Shown here: positions 53,144-60,485 of the stretch, one piece after another | Layout of the letters: every line of letters begins with the position of its first letter | Position numbering within the stretch: position 1 is the first letter of the stretch | DNA from: Promicromonospora sukumoe 327MFSha3.1 | GTDB taxonomy: Bacteria > Actinomycetota > Actinomycetes > Actinomycetales > Cellulomonadaceae | Direction of reading: 5' to 3' | Assembly: GCF_000385135.1 (NCBI RefSeq) | Contig: NZ_ARQM01000018.1 | Location: 1 to 64,000 of the forward strand | Length of the DNA stretch: 64,000 bases | Translations under genes and position numbers: made by a program | Notes under the pieces: model-generated | What the model was told of the DNA's origin: nothing | The model's input: the letters and a program-made list of their open reading frames with translations, nothing else | Databases searched by the model: none

Positions 53144-53680
53144 CTAGACGTCGTCCGCGTTCGCCCGTGCCTCCAGGTCTGCCGCGCCGACCGGGCAGTG
53201 CGTGGCCTTGCCGTCGCCGCACGAGTCGCGGTCGCAGAGCCGGCAGAGGTAGAACGTGTCCGGCTTCTCGTCGTAGGCCGCGACCAGCAGCTTCTCCAGG
53301 AGTCCGGCGAGCGTGTCCCGCTCGTCGTCGTCGAGCGACGAGAGCAGGCCGGCCACCCGGTCGTCCCGGGTCGTCAGGACGGCCCAGGCCACCCGTCGCC
53401 CCTCCTCGGTCGGATGGACGGCGACCCACTTGCCGATCGACTCGCGCCGCTCGACCAGCCCGCGGGTCTCCAGGGAGTCGACCATGCGGGTCGAGGCCGA
53501 CTGGGTCAGGCCGATGCGCCGCCCGAGCTCCGTCGCCGAGAGACCCGGGGCTCGCGACAGCGCGATCAGCGCCGCCATCCCGCTCGGCCCGGTGGCGGCC
53601 GCGGCGGTGGTCGCCCCCAGCAGCAGGTCGGTCACCGCCAGGGACGCCGCACCCAACAGGTTTGCCGTCCTATCATGCAT
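53144..53680 (-). CDS. MarR family regulator with a C-terminal cysteine cluster
   Basis: A 178-residue MarR-type repressor: GPSGMAALIALSRAPGLSATELGRRIGLTQSASTRMVDSLETRGLVERR holds the winged helix. The C-terminus has four cysteines (Cys146, 149, 154, 162 in FYLCRLCDRDSC and ATHCPVG), which could bind zinc or sense oxidants. A perfect 17-bp dyad overlaps its start codon, so it probably represses itself and the DMT transporter downstream. Confidence 0.92.
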   Translation of the reverse strand: MHDRTANLLGAASLAVTDLLLGATTAAAATGPSGMAALIALSRAPGLSATELGRRIGLTQSASTRMVDSLETRGLVERRESIGKWVAVHPTEEGRRVAWAVLTTRDDRVAGLLSSLDDDERDTLAGLLEKLLVAAYDEKPDTFYLCRLCDRDSCGDGKATHCPVGAADLEARANADDV

Positions 53681-53701
53681 GACTCATGCATATCACGTGA
53701 T
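53675..53701. promoter_or_regulatory. Two adjacent palindromes over the MarR start codon
   Basis: ATGCATGACTCATGCAT (53675-53691) has 8-bp arms around one base and includes the start codon at 53680. ATCACGTGAT (53692-53701) is a perfect 10-bp palindrome immediately after it. The MarR dimer may bind one or both. Confidence 0.65.
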
Positions 53702-53795
53702 CCACGTCACCACAACGGCACCTCGCGGCGGACGCCGAACCGGCCGACAGACCACCGACGGCGTCCGCATGCGGGAGGGGCCGGGGCCGCCGCCC

Positions 53796-53859
53796 CCTTC
53801 GAGGCCTAAGTTTCTTCGCTTTGGGTCGGCGGAAAGCGAAGAAACTTAGGCCTCGAAGG
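53796..53859. repeat. GAGGCC palindrome, copy f
   Basis: 27-nt perfect arms (CCTTCGAGGCCTAAGTTTCT..) around a 10-nt loop (GGGTCGGCGG). Unlike most copies it lies between divergent genes (MarR start 53680, GNAT start 54157), 21 bases from repeat array 2, so a terminator role is not obvious here. Confidence 0.9.
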
Positions 53860-53880
53860 TGACGAGGGGGCCGCTCTGAG

Positions 53881-54112
53881 GTTCGGCAGTTGGCCTGGAC
53901 CTTCGGCAGTTCGCCCGGAGCTTCGGCAGTTGGCATCGAGGTCGGCACAGGGCTGAGCCGACCTCGATGCCAACTGCCGAGTCCGCCGGGCAAACTGCCG
54001 AAGCTCCGGGCAGACTGCTGAGTCCGCCAGGCAAACTGCCGAGTCGACCGGGCAAACTGCCGAGTCCGCCAGGCAAACTGCCGAACCTGCCGGGCAAACT
54101 GCCGACTTGGGC
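53881..54112. repeat. Inverted array 2 of CAAACTGCCGA repeats around a hairpin
   Basis: Centre: perfect 24-bp arms at 53923-53946 and 53957-53980 (TCGGCAGTTGGCATCGAG..) with a 10-nt loop. To the right are about seven units of 20-21 nt (CAACTGCCGAGTCCGCCGGG, then CAAACTGCCGAAGCTCCGGG, CAGACTGCTGAGTCCGCC, and so on to 54112). To the left are two inverted units (TTCGGCAGTTGGCCTGGACC, TTCGGCAGTTCGCCCGGAGC). The centre closely matches that of array 1. It fills the 476-bp gap 53681-54156 with copy f and the MarR dyads. The units are 21 nt, so frames read as heptads, but no credible gene is present. Confidence 0.85.
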
Positions 54113-54156
54113 AGCACCGACGGAATGCCCGTCGCCCCCGGAAAGTTGGTGATGAC

Positions 54157-54897
54157 GTGAGCCTCCTGACCGACGCGACGCCCGACGACGCGGCACGCAC
54201 CACAGCCCCCGACCACACCGTGCTCGACGACGCCGCCTGGTCGTCGCTCAGCGGGGAGCACGCCCACTTCGCCGAGGGCGGCGACCTCGTGCGCCGCTAC
54301 CCCGTGGACGTCTCGCCGTTCGCCGCCGTCCGCACGTGGGACGACCCCCGCGTCTGGGCCGCGATCATCGACCTGGTCGGGTACGACGCCGACTTCCCCG
54401 CCCCGCCCGAGTCCGTCGCGCTGCCGGCCGGCTGGACCCGCGGCGAGGTGTTCGGCGGCGTGCAGCTCGTCGAGACCGAGCGGCTGGTCGGCCGGCCCGA
54501 CGACGAGGCGGTCGTGCTGGGTGCCGCCGACGTGCCCGAGATGATGGACCTCGTGGCCCGCGCCAAGCCCGGCCCGTTCCTGCCCCGGACCTACGAGATG
54601 GGCCGGTACGTGGGCATCCGGCGCGACGGCGTGCTCGCGGCCATGGCGGGCGAGCGGCTGCGGCCGGCCGGCTGGACCGAGATCAGCGCCGTCGCCACCG
54701 ACGAGCGCTTCCGCGGCCAGGGGCTGGCCTCGCGCCTCGTGCTCGACGTCGTGCACCACGTCCGCGAGCGCGGCGCCCGGGCCATGATGCACGCCGCGGC
54801 GAGCAACACGAACGCCATCCGGCTCTACGAGAGCCTCGGGTTCGAGATCCGCCGCCGCAACGCGTTCGGGATGGTGCACACGCCGGCCGGCGCCTGA
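54157..54897 (+). CDS. GNAT family N-acetyltransferase (FR47-like)
   Basis: A 246-residue acetyltransferase. The C-terminal catalytic core reads TYEMGRYVGIRRDGVLAAMAGERL, WTEISAVATDERFRGQGLASRLVLDVV (acetyl-CoA loop RGQGLA), and MMHAAASNTNAIRLYESLGFEIRRR. The N-terminal part is a substrate-side domain (VLDDAAWSSLSGEHAHFAEG ... RRYPVDVSPFAAV). Proteins of this type are annotated as FR47-like; the substrate is unknown. GTG 54157 has only a weak ribosome binding site (AAAGTTGG). Confidence 0.9.
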   Translation: MSLLTDATPDDAARTTAPDHTVLDDAAWSSLSGEHAHFAEGGDLVRRYPVDVSPFAAVRTWDDPRVWAAIIDLVGYDADFPAPPESVALPAGWTRGEVFGGVQLVETERLVGRPDDEAVVLGAADVPEMMDLVARAKPGPFLPRTYEMGRYVGIRRDGVLAAMAGERLRPAGWTEISAVATDERFRGQGLASRLVLDVVHHVRERGARAMMHAAASNTNAIRLYESLGFEIRRRNAFGMVHTPAGA

Positions 54898-54915
54898 CCA
54901 CGGGCGCGGACACAG

Positions 54916-54950
54916 AACGGCCCCCGGCGCGCTGTGCGCCGGGGGCCGTT
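54916..54950. terminator. Bidirectional terminator between GNAT and DUF808 genes
   Basis: Perfect 15-bp arms (AACGGCCCCCGGCGC and its complement) around GCTGT. The stem begins with AA and ends with TT, in a 65-bp convergent gap, so it can serve both genes. Confidence 0.85.
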
Positions 54951-54962
54951 CGCGTGAGCGGG

Positions 54963-55910
54963 TCAGTGCGCGGCCGCCTCCGCGGACTTCTTCTTCCGGG
55001 ACGGCAGCAGGTGCAGCACGGCCACCACGATCGCGCCGACCACGAGGCCGACGACGGCGGAGCACAGCGTGTTGAACAGCCAGCCGAGGGTGCCGCCGAG
55101 CGCGCCGGCGCCGTCGTGGATGACCACCTCGAGGTGGTGCACCCACTCGTAGGGCGCGGGGATCCAGCCCGTGCCGTCGGCGCCGAGGTTGACGAGCAGG
55201 ATGTGCCCGCCCACCCAGAGCATCGCGACGGTGCCGACCACGGAGATGACGGCGAGCACGCGCGGCATCGCCTTGACCAGGCCGCGGCCCAGGGTCTTGG
55301 AGAAGCCGGAGTCGCGCTCGGCGAGCCGCAGCCCGACGTCGTCCATCTTCACGATGGCGGCGACGATGCCGTAGACGATGATCGTGATGACGAACGCCAC
55401 CACGACGAGGATCGCGAGCCGCGACCAGAACGTCTCGTCGGCCACCTCGTCCAGGGCGATCACCATGATCTCGGCGGACAGGATCAGGTCGGTGCGGATG
55501 GCGCCGGCGACCAGCTTCTTCTCGGCCTCGGGGCTGACCTCGGCGGCCACCAGCGTCTGCTCGCCGTGGCCCGAGATCTTGTGCCAGATCTTCTCGGCGC
55601 CCTCGTAGGCGAGGTAGGTGCCGCCGATCATCAGGACGATCGGCAGCAGCCACGGCAGGAACTGGCTGAGCAGCAGCGCGGCCGGGAGGATGAAGACCAG
55701 CTTGTTGCGGATCGACCCGATCGCGATCTTCTTCACGATGGGCAGCTCGCGCTGCGCGGCGACGCTGCGCAGGTACTGGGGCGTCACGGCGGTGTCGTCC
55801 ACGACGACACCTGCCGCCTTGGCGGTCGCCCGGCCCGTCGCGGCGCCGACGTCGTCGATGGACGCGGCCGCGAGCTTGGCCAGCGCGGCGATGTCGTCCA
55901 GCAGTCCCAT
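54963..55910 (-). CDS. DUF808 (YedI-like) inner-membrane protein
   Basis: A 315-residue membrane protein. It begins MGLLDDIAALAKLAAASIDDVGAA, the diagnostic start of DUF808, continues KAAGVVVDDTAVTPQYL and has several helices (FILPAALLLSQFLPWLLPIVLMIGGTYLAYEG; FVITIIVYGIVAAIVK; VLAVISVVGTVAMLWVGGHILL; VGLVVGAIVVAVLHLL). A conserved GAEKIWHK follows the first pair. The function of the family is unknown. ATG 55910 gives the exact family start. Confidence 0.93.
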   Translation of the reverse strand: MGLLDDIAALAKLAAASIDDVGAATGRATAKAAGVVVDDTAVTPQYLRSVAAQRELPIVKKIAIGSIRNKLVFILPAALLLSQFLPWLLPIVLMIGGTYLAYEGAEKIWHKISGHGEQTLVAAEVSPEAEKKLVAGAIRTDLILSAEIMVIALDEVADETFWSRLAILVVVAFVITIIVYGIVAAIVKMDDVGLRLAERDSGFSKTLGRGLVKAMPRVLAVISVVGTVAMLWVGGHILLVNLGADGTGWIPAPYEWVHHLEVVIHDGAGALGGTLGWLFNTLCSAVVGLVVGAIVVAVLHLLPSRKKKSAEAAAH

Positions 55911-55999
55911 CAGGCCACCCACGGCGCACCCCGCTCCGGTCGATGTGTCGTCATGTCCCGCAGCCTATTCAATCCGCCCGCCCGCCCGGGCATCAGCCC

Positions 56000-56049
56000 C
56001 ACGTGTCAGACGTACAGATCACCGGAGTGACCTGTACGTCTGACACGTG
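56000..56049. terminator. Long hairpin downstream of the glycerophosphodiesterase gene
   Basis: 18-bp perfect arms (CACGTGTCAGACGTACAG and its complement); the loop itself contains TCAC/GTGA, so the stem reaches about 22 bp with one internal mismatch around CGGA. It lies 13 bases beyond the stop of the gene at 56063 (minus strand) and upstream of DUF808. Its sequence is unrelated to the other long palindromes here. Confidence 0.75.
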
Positions 56050-56062
56050 CGGGGGCTTGGTG

Positions 56063-57541
56063 TCAGCGCGGGACCGGGGTGAGCTCGATGCGGTCCAGGT
56101 TCCAGTTCTGGTACGCGTCCTCGGGCAGGCTGATCCGGAGCGTGTGCGTGCCCTTGGTCAGGCGCTGCGTGACGCCGCTCGGCTGCAGCACCTGCTTGGC
56201 GTGGCTGGTCGTGTTCCGGACGTCGACCCGGCCGCTCGGCGCGCCGTCGTCGAACGAGACCGTGTACGCGCCGGCGAGCGAGTACGGCGAGGAGGCGCGC
56301 ACCGCGACCTCGTACGTGCCGGTCCGCGGCACCTCCACCTCGTAGGTCAGCCACTCACCGCCGCGCATCCAGCCGAGGCTGACGGCGCCGTCCAGGTCCT
56401 GGATGTCCACGCCCTCCCCCGGGCGCATCTGCAGGTTGCTGCGGTTGGCCGGCTCCAGGTCGTGGTAGCCCACGCCCTCGCCGGGCAGGAAGTCCTCGGC
56501 CTGGACCCGGACGGCGCCGCGCGGCAGCGGGTCGCCCTCGCCGGTGCGCAGCCAGCGCTCGATCTTCTCGACGTCGTCGGTCTGGAAGATCGTCGTGTTG
56601 TAGCCCTCCACCAGCGCCTGCCAGCCGCGCAGCGGGTCGATGAGCGACGCCTCGTCGGTCATCCGCTCGGACAGGCCGTTCCACATCGTGTTGCTCCACA
56701 CCCGGCTGCCGCTCGCCACGCGGTCCAGGAACGGACGGCGGGCGACGACGTCGGCGGTGCTGTCGAAGTTGACCTCGTACGCCACGGGCTGGTCGGCGCC
56801 GAACTTCTCGACGTCCGCGACGTTCGCGTCCGTGACCATGTGCAGGTAGACGGCGCCGCGGTGCGTGGCGCGGAACTCCTGGACCTGCTCCACGGGCGCG
56901 TCCGACTTGAACAGGCCGTTGCGGACGGTGCCGGTCTCGGTCAGCACCGCCCAGATCTCCTCGCGGAACGGCCAGCCCTTGTCGAGGTTGACCAGGCCGC
57001 GGTCCTTGGCCAGGCGCATCGCCTGCTCCAGCGTGGGCACGCGCTCGTCGGTGAGCGCGGCCTGCGCGCCGCCAAGTCCCTCGCGCAGCCGCAGCCCCTC
57101 GATCTGCTCCAGCGTGAGGCTGTCGACGCGGCCGGTCCCGTTCGTGGTGCGGTCCACGGTCGTGTCGTGCATCAGCACGGGGACGCCGTCGGCGGTGAGC
57201 TGCACGTCCAGCTCGACGATCTCGGCGCCGTCCTTGAAGGCGGCCAGGATCGCGGGCGCGCTGTTCTCCGGGGCGGAGCGCCACTGGGCGCGGTGCGCGG
57301 CGGTCAGGATCTTGGCGTCCGGTCCGTGGTCCAGCAGGTCGCGGTAGGCGCGCTCGGCGGGCGTGCCACCGCCGTGGCCGGCGCCACCGAAGGCGGCCGG
57401 GGCGGCCGACGACGACGCGGTCCCGGCCTGCAGGCCGGCCTCCGTCCCGGCCTCGGCGACGACGGAGGCCACGGCCCCGGAGAGCACCAGCGCGGCCGTG
57501 GTGACGACGGCGCCGACGCGGGTACGCATGCGTGAGTTCAT
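56063..57541 (-). CDS. Secreted glycerophosphodiester phosphodiesterase with a carbohydrate-binding-like domain
   Basis: A 492-residue exported protein. Signal peptide about 1-30. GDPD-type TIM barrel about 75-345: HRAQWRSAPENSAPAILAAFKDGAEIVELDVQLTADGVPVLMHD holds the catalytic His pair and metal ligands (HR, ENS, ELDVQ, HD), and TVDRTTNGTG follows. HRAQW in place of HRGxW is a small change. The C-terminal about 130 residues (QAEDFLPGEGVGYHDLEPANRS ... SLGWMRGGEWLTYEVEVPRTGTYEVAVRAS ... WNLDRIELTPVPR) form a CBM6/35-like sandwich. It may act on glycerophospho-decorated glycans such as teichoic acids (inference). ATG 57541 gives the complete signal peptide. Confidence 0.9.
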   Translation of the reverse strand: MNSRMRTRVGAVVTTAALVLSGAVASVVAEAGTEAGLQAGTASSSAAPAAFGGAGHGGGTPAERAYRDLLDHGPDAKILTAAHRAQWRSAPENSAPAILAAFKDGAEIVELDVQLTADGVPVLMHDTTVDRTTNGTGRVDSLTLEQIEGLRLREGLGGAQAALTDERVPTLEQAMRLAKDRGLVNLDKGWPFREEIWAVLTETGTVRNGLFKSDAPVEQVQEFRATHRGAVYLHMVTDANVADVEKFGADQPVAYEVNFDSTADVVARRPFLDRVASGSRVWSNTMWNGLSERMTDEASLIDPLRGWQALVEGYNTTIFQTDDVEKIERWLRTGEGDPLPRGAVRVQAEDFLPGEGVGYHDLEPANRSNLQMRPGEGVDIQDLDGAVSLGWMRGGEWLTYEVEVPRTGTYEVAVRASSPYSLAGAYTVSFDDGAPSGRVDVRNTTSHAKQVLQPSGVTQRLTKGTHTLRISLPEDAYQNWNLDRIELTPVPR

Positions 57542-57651
57542 GGGTACGAGCCTGGTGCCGCCGCCGGCCGCCGGGGCGAAGCGCACCCGACGGCCGGCTG
57601 AACACTGGCTGAACGCTCGCCCGGCAAGCCCGGCCGGCCCGGCGAGCCCGG

Positions 57652-60393
57652 TCAGCCCTCCCCGCACTCGACGCGCGCGTCGGCCCAGTCGGCGTGGTCG
57701 AAGTTCTTGCCGTCCGACCCCTCGTCCGCGACCAGCCGCAGCCGGCGGACCCCGGTGACGTCGACGTCGAGCGCCACGGCGCCGTCGTCGTTGGACAGCA
57801 CCGGCGTCTCGGCCAGCAGCTCGCCGTCGCCGTAGACGGCGAACCGCACCGAGCCGACGCCGGTGTCGCCGGGCTTGTCGAGCACCTCGTCGTCGATGCC
57901 CACCTGCGCGGTGAACGCGGTGCACGCGCCACCGAGCCACGCGGTCACCGAGCCGGTGGCGTGCATGCCGATGCCCTTGTCGTAGGTGACGCCGGCGATC
58001 CGGAGCGGGTTGCCGTCGCCGCCCGCGGCCTCGCCGTTGGAACGGTCGCGCTCGACCGGGCCGTAGCCGTTGGACTGCTCCGTCCAGTCGAGGTCGGAGA
58101 CGTACGGGCTGCCGGTCGGCGCGGGCGGCGTGACCCACAGGGTGGCCTGGCTCGCGGCGACGTACGCGTCTCCCCCGGCGCGGTAGGCGACGTCGACCGG
58201 CACCTCGAACGTGCCCGTGGCACCGTCGGCGGGCACCCGGACCTGCCAGGAGACCTCCGCGGTCTCCCCTGCGGCCAGGCGTGCGACCGTCTGCGTGCCC
58301 CGGTCGGCGGTCCAGCCCTCGGGCAGGTCCGGCGTCAGCCGCACGCGCGTGACGGCGCGGTCGGCCACCGTGAACGCGGCCCGCACCTCGACGGTGCTGC
58401 CGGGCTCGACGTCGGCCTCGGCCGGCTCGACGGTGATCGTGGCGTCCGGCCGGGCCTCGACCGGGTCCAGGCAGGACTCGCGGCCGCCGGTCGCCGCGCA
58501 GACGACCGCGACGAAACCGCCGTTGGTCGCCGTCGGGACGCGCAGGGTGTCACCGGCCGTGGTGCGCACCGTGGAGTGCACGGTGGCGGAACCGTCGGCG
58601 CCGTCGTCGGTCAGCAGGTCGACCTGCACCTTGCCGCCGCGGGTCAGGCCCGCCAGCGGGAGCCGCAGCGGGTCGCCGGAGCCGGCGCGCAGGCCGCCCA
58701 CGAACCAGCGGTCGCCCGAGCGCCGCGCGATCACCGCGTCCTTCCCCGGCATGCCGCTCAGCAGCCGCACCTCGTCCCAGGTCGCCGGGATGTTCCGCAG
58801 GAACGGCCACGCGTTGGGCTCGTCGTCGTACCCCTCGGGCTTGTCCGAGATGTGCTGCCAGCCCGACTCGTACGCGACCGCCATCGCCGCCTGCTGCGCC
58901 TTGGACGTCCTGTCGTTGTCGCGCGAGAAGACGACGGGCGTGAAGTCCATGGAGCCGAGCACGTTGCGCGTGAACGGCACGATGAGGCTGCGTTCGGGGC
59001 TGATCCCGTTCTCCATGCCGCGCACCGCCTCGTAGCTCATGATGTGCGGCCACGTGCGCTGCAGGCCGGTGGGCAGGGCGGCGCCGTGGAAGTTGATCAT
59101 CAGCTCGTAGCGGGCGGTGTCGCGGGCCACGTCGTCGTACCACCGGTGGATCTCCTGCGAGTCGGAGTCCATGAAGTCGACCTTGATGCCGCTCACGCCC
59201 CACGACCTCAGGCGCGGCAGCCACTCGTCGCGCTGCTCCTGCGTCCGCAGGTCGCGGCTGTGGAACCAGACGATCACGTCCACGCCGCGGGTGTGCGCGT
59301 AGCGGACCGTGCGCGGCACCCAGCTCGCGTCCCAGCCCTCGTCGAGCAGCACGTACTCCCAGCCGTTGCGCGCGGACAGGTCGATGAAGTCGCGCTGCCG
59401 CGCCTCGTCGCGCGGGCTGCTCCCGTCGGTCAGCCAGCTCCAGCTCGACCGGCCGGGCTTGATCCAGTCGGCTCCCGGGTCCAGCGCGGCGGGCGTGGCG
59501 AGGTCGTCCACCAGCGTGGAGCCGACGACGCCGGGCAGGTCACCGACGATCGCGACCCGCCACGGCGTCGACAGGTCGCCCGTGGTGGTGACGGGGCGGC
59601 CCTCGAAGAGGTCGACGCCGTAGCGCAGGCTGCCGGTCTCGTGCGTGAGGTGCGAGCCGGAGTAGTCGCCGTGCAGGTCGGCCTCGGTGACCAGCACGTA
59701 CCGGTCGCCCTGCCCGAACAGCACCGGGTACCCGACGCTGCCGGAGCCGTTGCCCGCCGCGGCGGTCGTGGTGCTCCACTCGGCCTCGTAGTTGACGGCG
59801 TAGGAGCGCTGCATCCACGCGGGGCCGTCGGCGGCCGGCTCCCAGGCGCCCGACTCGTCGTCGACCCGGTGCTCGCCCGGGCCGTCCAGGAGGTAGCGGT
59901 AGGCGACGCCGTCGTCGGACACGCGGACCGCGATCCCGAGGCGGCCGCCGTCCGCGGCCGTGAAGGTGAAGACCGACTCGCGGTGGGTGTACGTGCGCTG
60001 CCGGCTCTTGCCCGTGGACATGGTGTATTTGTCGGAGACCGTGCGGTCGGCCCGGCCGGCGAACGCGAGGCCCGTGGTGAGGTCGCCGTCGCTGCCCCGC
60101 AGGCCCAGGCGCGTGGCCGAGACCACGGCGTCCCCGTCGTCGAGCACGTCGAGCGTGACCTGCCCGGCGTCGTCGAGGCGCAGCAGGCCGTCGAGGTGCG
60201 AGCCGCGCGGGCCGTCGACGCGCCAGGTCTCCGCCGCGGTGCTCGGCCCGTCGCCTGGCTCGCCGCCCGGTCCCGTGCCCGCCGGGGCGGCGCTGGCGCT
60301 GCCGGCGACGACCAGGCCGCTCGCGACGAGCGCGAGCGCTGACACCGCTGTCACCAGGTGGAAGGCAGGACGGAACGCGGGTACGAGCTTCAC
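57652..60393 (-). CDS. Secreted glycoside hydrolase family 97, retaining-type, with NEW3 and NPCBM domains
   Basis: A 913-residue exported enzyme. Signal peptide about 1-36, GH97 N-domain about 55-300, catalytic barrel about 310-580: YVLLDEGWDASW, WGVSGIKVDFMDSDSQEIHRWYDDV (Asp in KVDFMD about residue 404, the place of the nucleophile in retaining alpha-galactosidase-type GH97) and MINFHGAALPTGLQRTWPHIMSYEAVRGMEN. Then a GH97 C-domain, a NEW3 domain (RVRLTPDLPEGWTADRGTQT) and a C-terminal NPCBM domain (YVSDLDWTEQSNGYGPVERDRS ... GIGMHATGSV). The class differs from the GH97 at 21.4 kb. GTG 60393 has GGGAGA ahead. Confidence 0.93.
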   Translation of the reverse strand: MKLVPAFRPAFHLVTAVSALALVASGLVVAGSASAAPAGTGPGGEPGDGPSTAAETWRVDGPRGSHLDGLLRLDDAGQVTLDVLDDGDAVVSATRLGLRGSDGDLTTGLAFAGRADRTVSDKYTMSTGKSRQRTYTHRESVFTFTAADGGRLGIAVRVSDDGVAYRYLLDGPGEHRVDDESGAWEPAADGPAWMQRSYAVNYEAEWSTTTAAAGNGSGSVGYPVLFGQGDRYVLVTEADLHGDYSGSHLTHETGSLRYGVDLFEGRPVTTTGDLSTPWRVAIVGDLPGVVGSTLVDDLATPAALDPGADWIKPGRSSWSWLTDGSSPRDEARQRDFIDLSARNGWEYVLLDEGWDASWVPRTVRYAHTRGVDVIVWFHSRDLRTQEQRDEWLPRLRSWGVSGIKVDFMDSDSQEIHRWYDDVARDTARYELMINFHGAALPTGLQRTWPHIMSYEAVRGMENGISPERSLIVPFTRNVLGSMDFTPVVFSRDNDRTSKAQQAAMAVAYESGWQHISDKPEGYDDEPNAWPFLRNIPATWDEVRLLSGMPGKDAVIARRSGDRWFVGGLRAGSGDPLRLPLAGLTRGGKVQVDLLTDDGADGSATVHSTVRTTAGDTLRVPTATNGGFVAVVCAATGGRESCLDPVEARPDATITVEPAEADVEPGSTVEVRAAFTVADRAVTRVRLTPDLPEGWTADRGTQTVARLAAGETAEVSWQVRVPADGATGTFEVPVDVAYRAGGDAYVAASQATLWVTPPAPTGSPYVSDLDWTEQSNGYGPVERDRSNGEAAGGDGNPLRIAGVTYDKGIGMHATGSVTAWLGGACTAFTAQVGIDDEVLDKPGDTGVGSVRFAVYGDGELLAETPVLSNDDGAVALDVDVTGVRRLRLVADEGSDGKNFDHADWADARVECGEG

Positions 60394-60431
60394 GAGGTCT
60401 CCCTTGACTTCGGATGCGCCGCGGAATGCGG

Positions 60432-60467
60432 CCGGTGCGCCGCCCAGCAGGCTAGGCGGCGCACCGG
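60432..60467 (-). terminator. Terminator hairpin after the copper ATPase gene
   Basis: Perfect 13-bp arms (CCGGTGCGCCGCC and its complement) with a 10-nt loop, starting 19 bases beyond the stop of the P-type ATPase gene. Confidence 0.75.
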
Positions 60468-60485
60468 ACCAGGTCAACAGCCTGT

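Noticed and set aside
53881-54112. CRISPR array
   Set aside because: Units are 20-21 nt, nearly contiguous, diverged, present in both orientations around a hairpin, and have no unique spacers of constant length. No cas gene is nearby.
53967-54152. Small gene encoding heptad repeats (PPGKLPS-like) in repeat array 2
   Set aside because: Unit lengths of 20 and 21 nt break the heptad, there is no ribosome binding site, and both strands are equally open. A structural DNA or RNA element explains it better.
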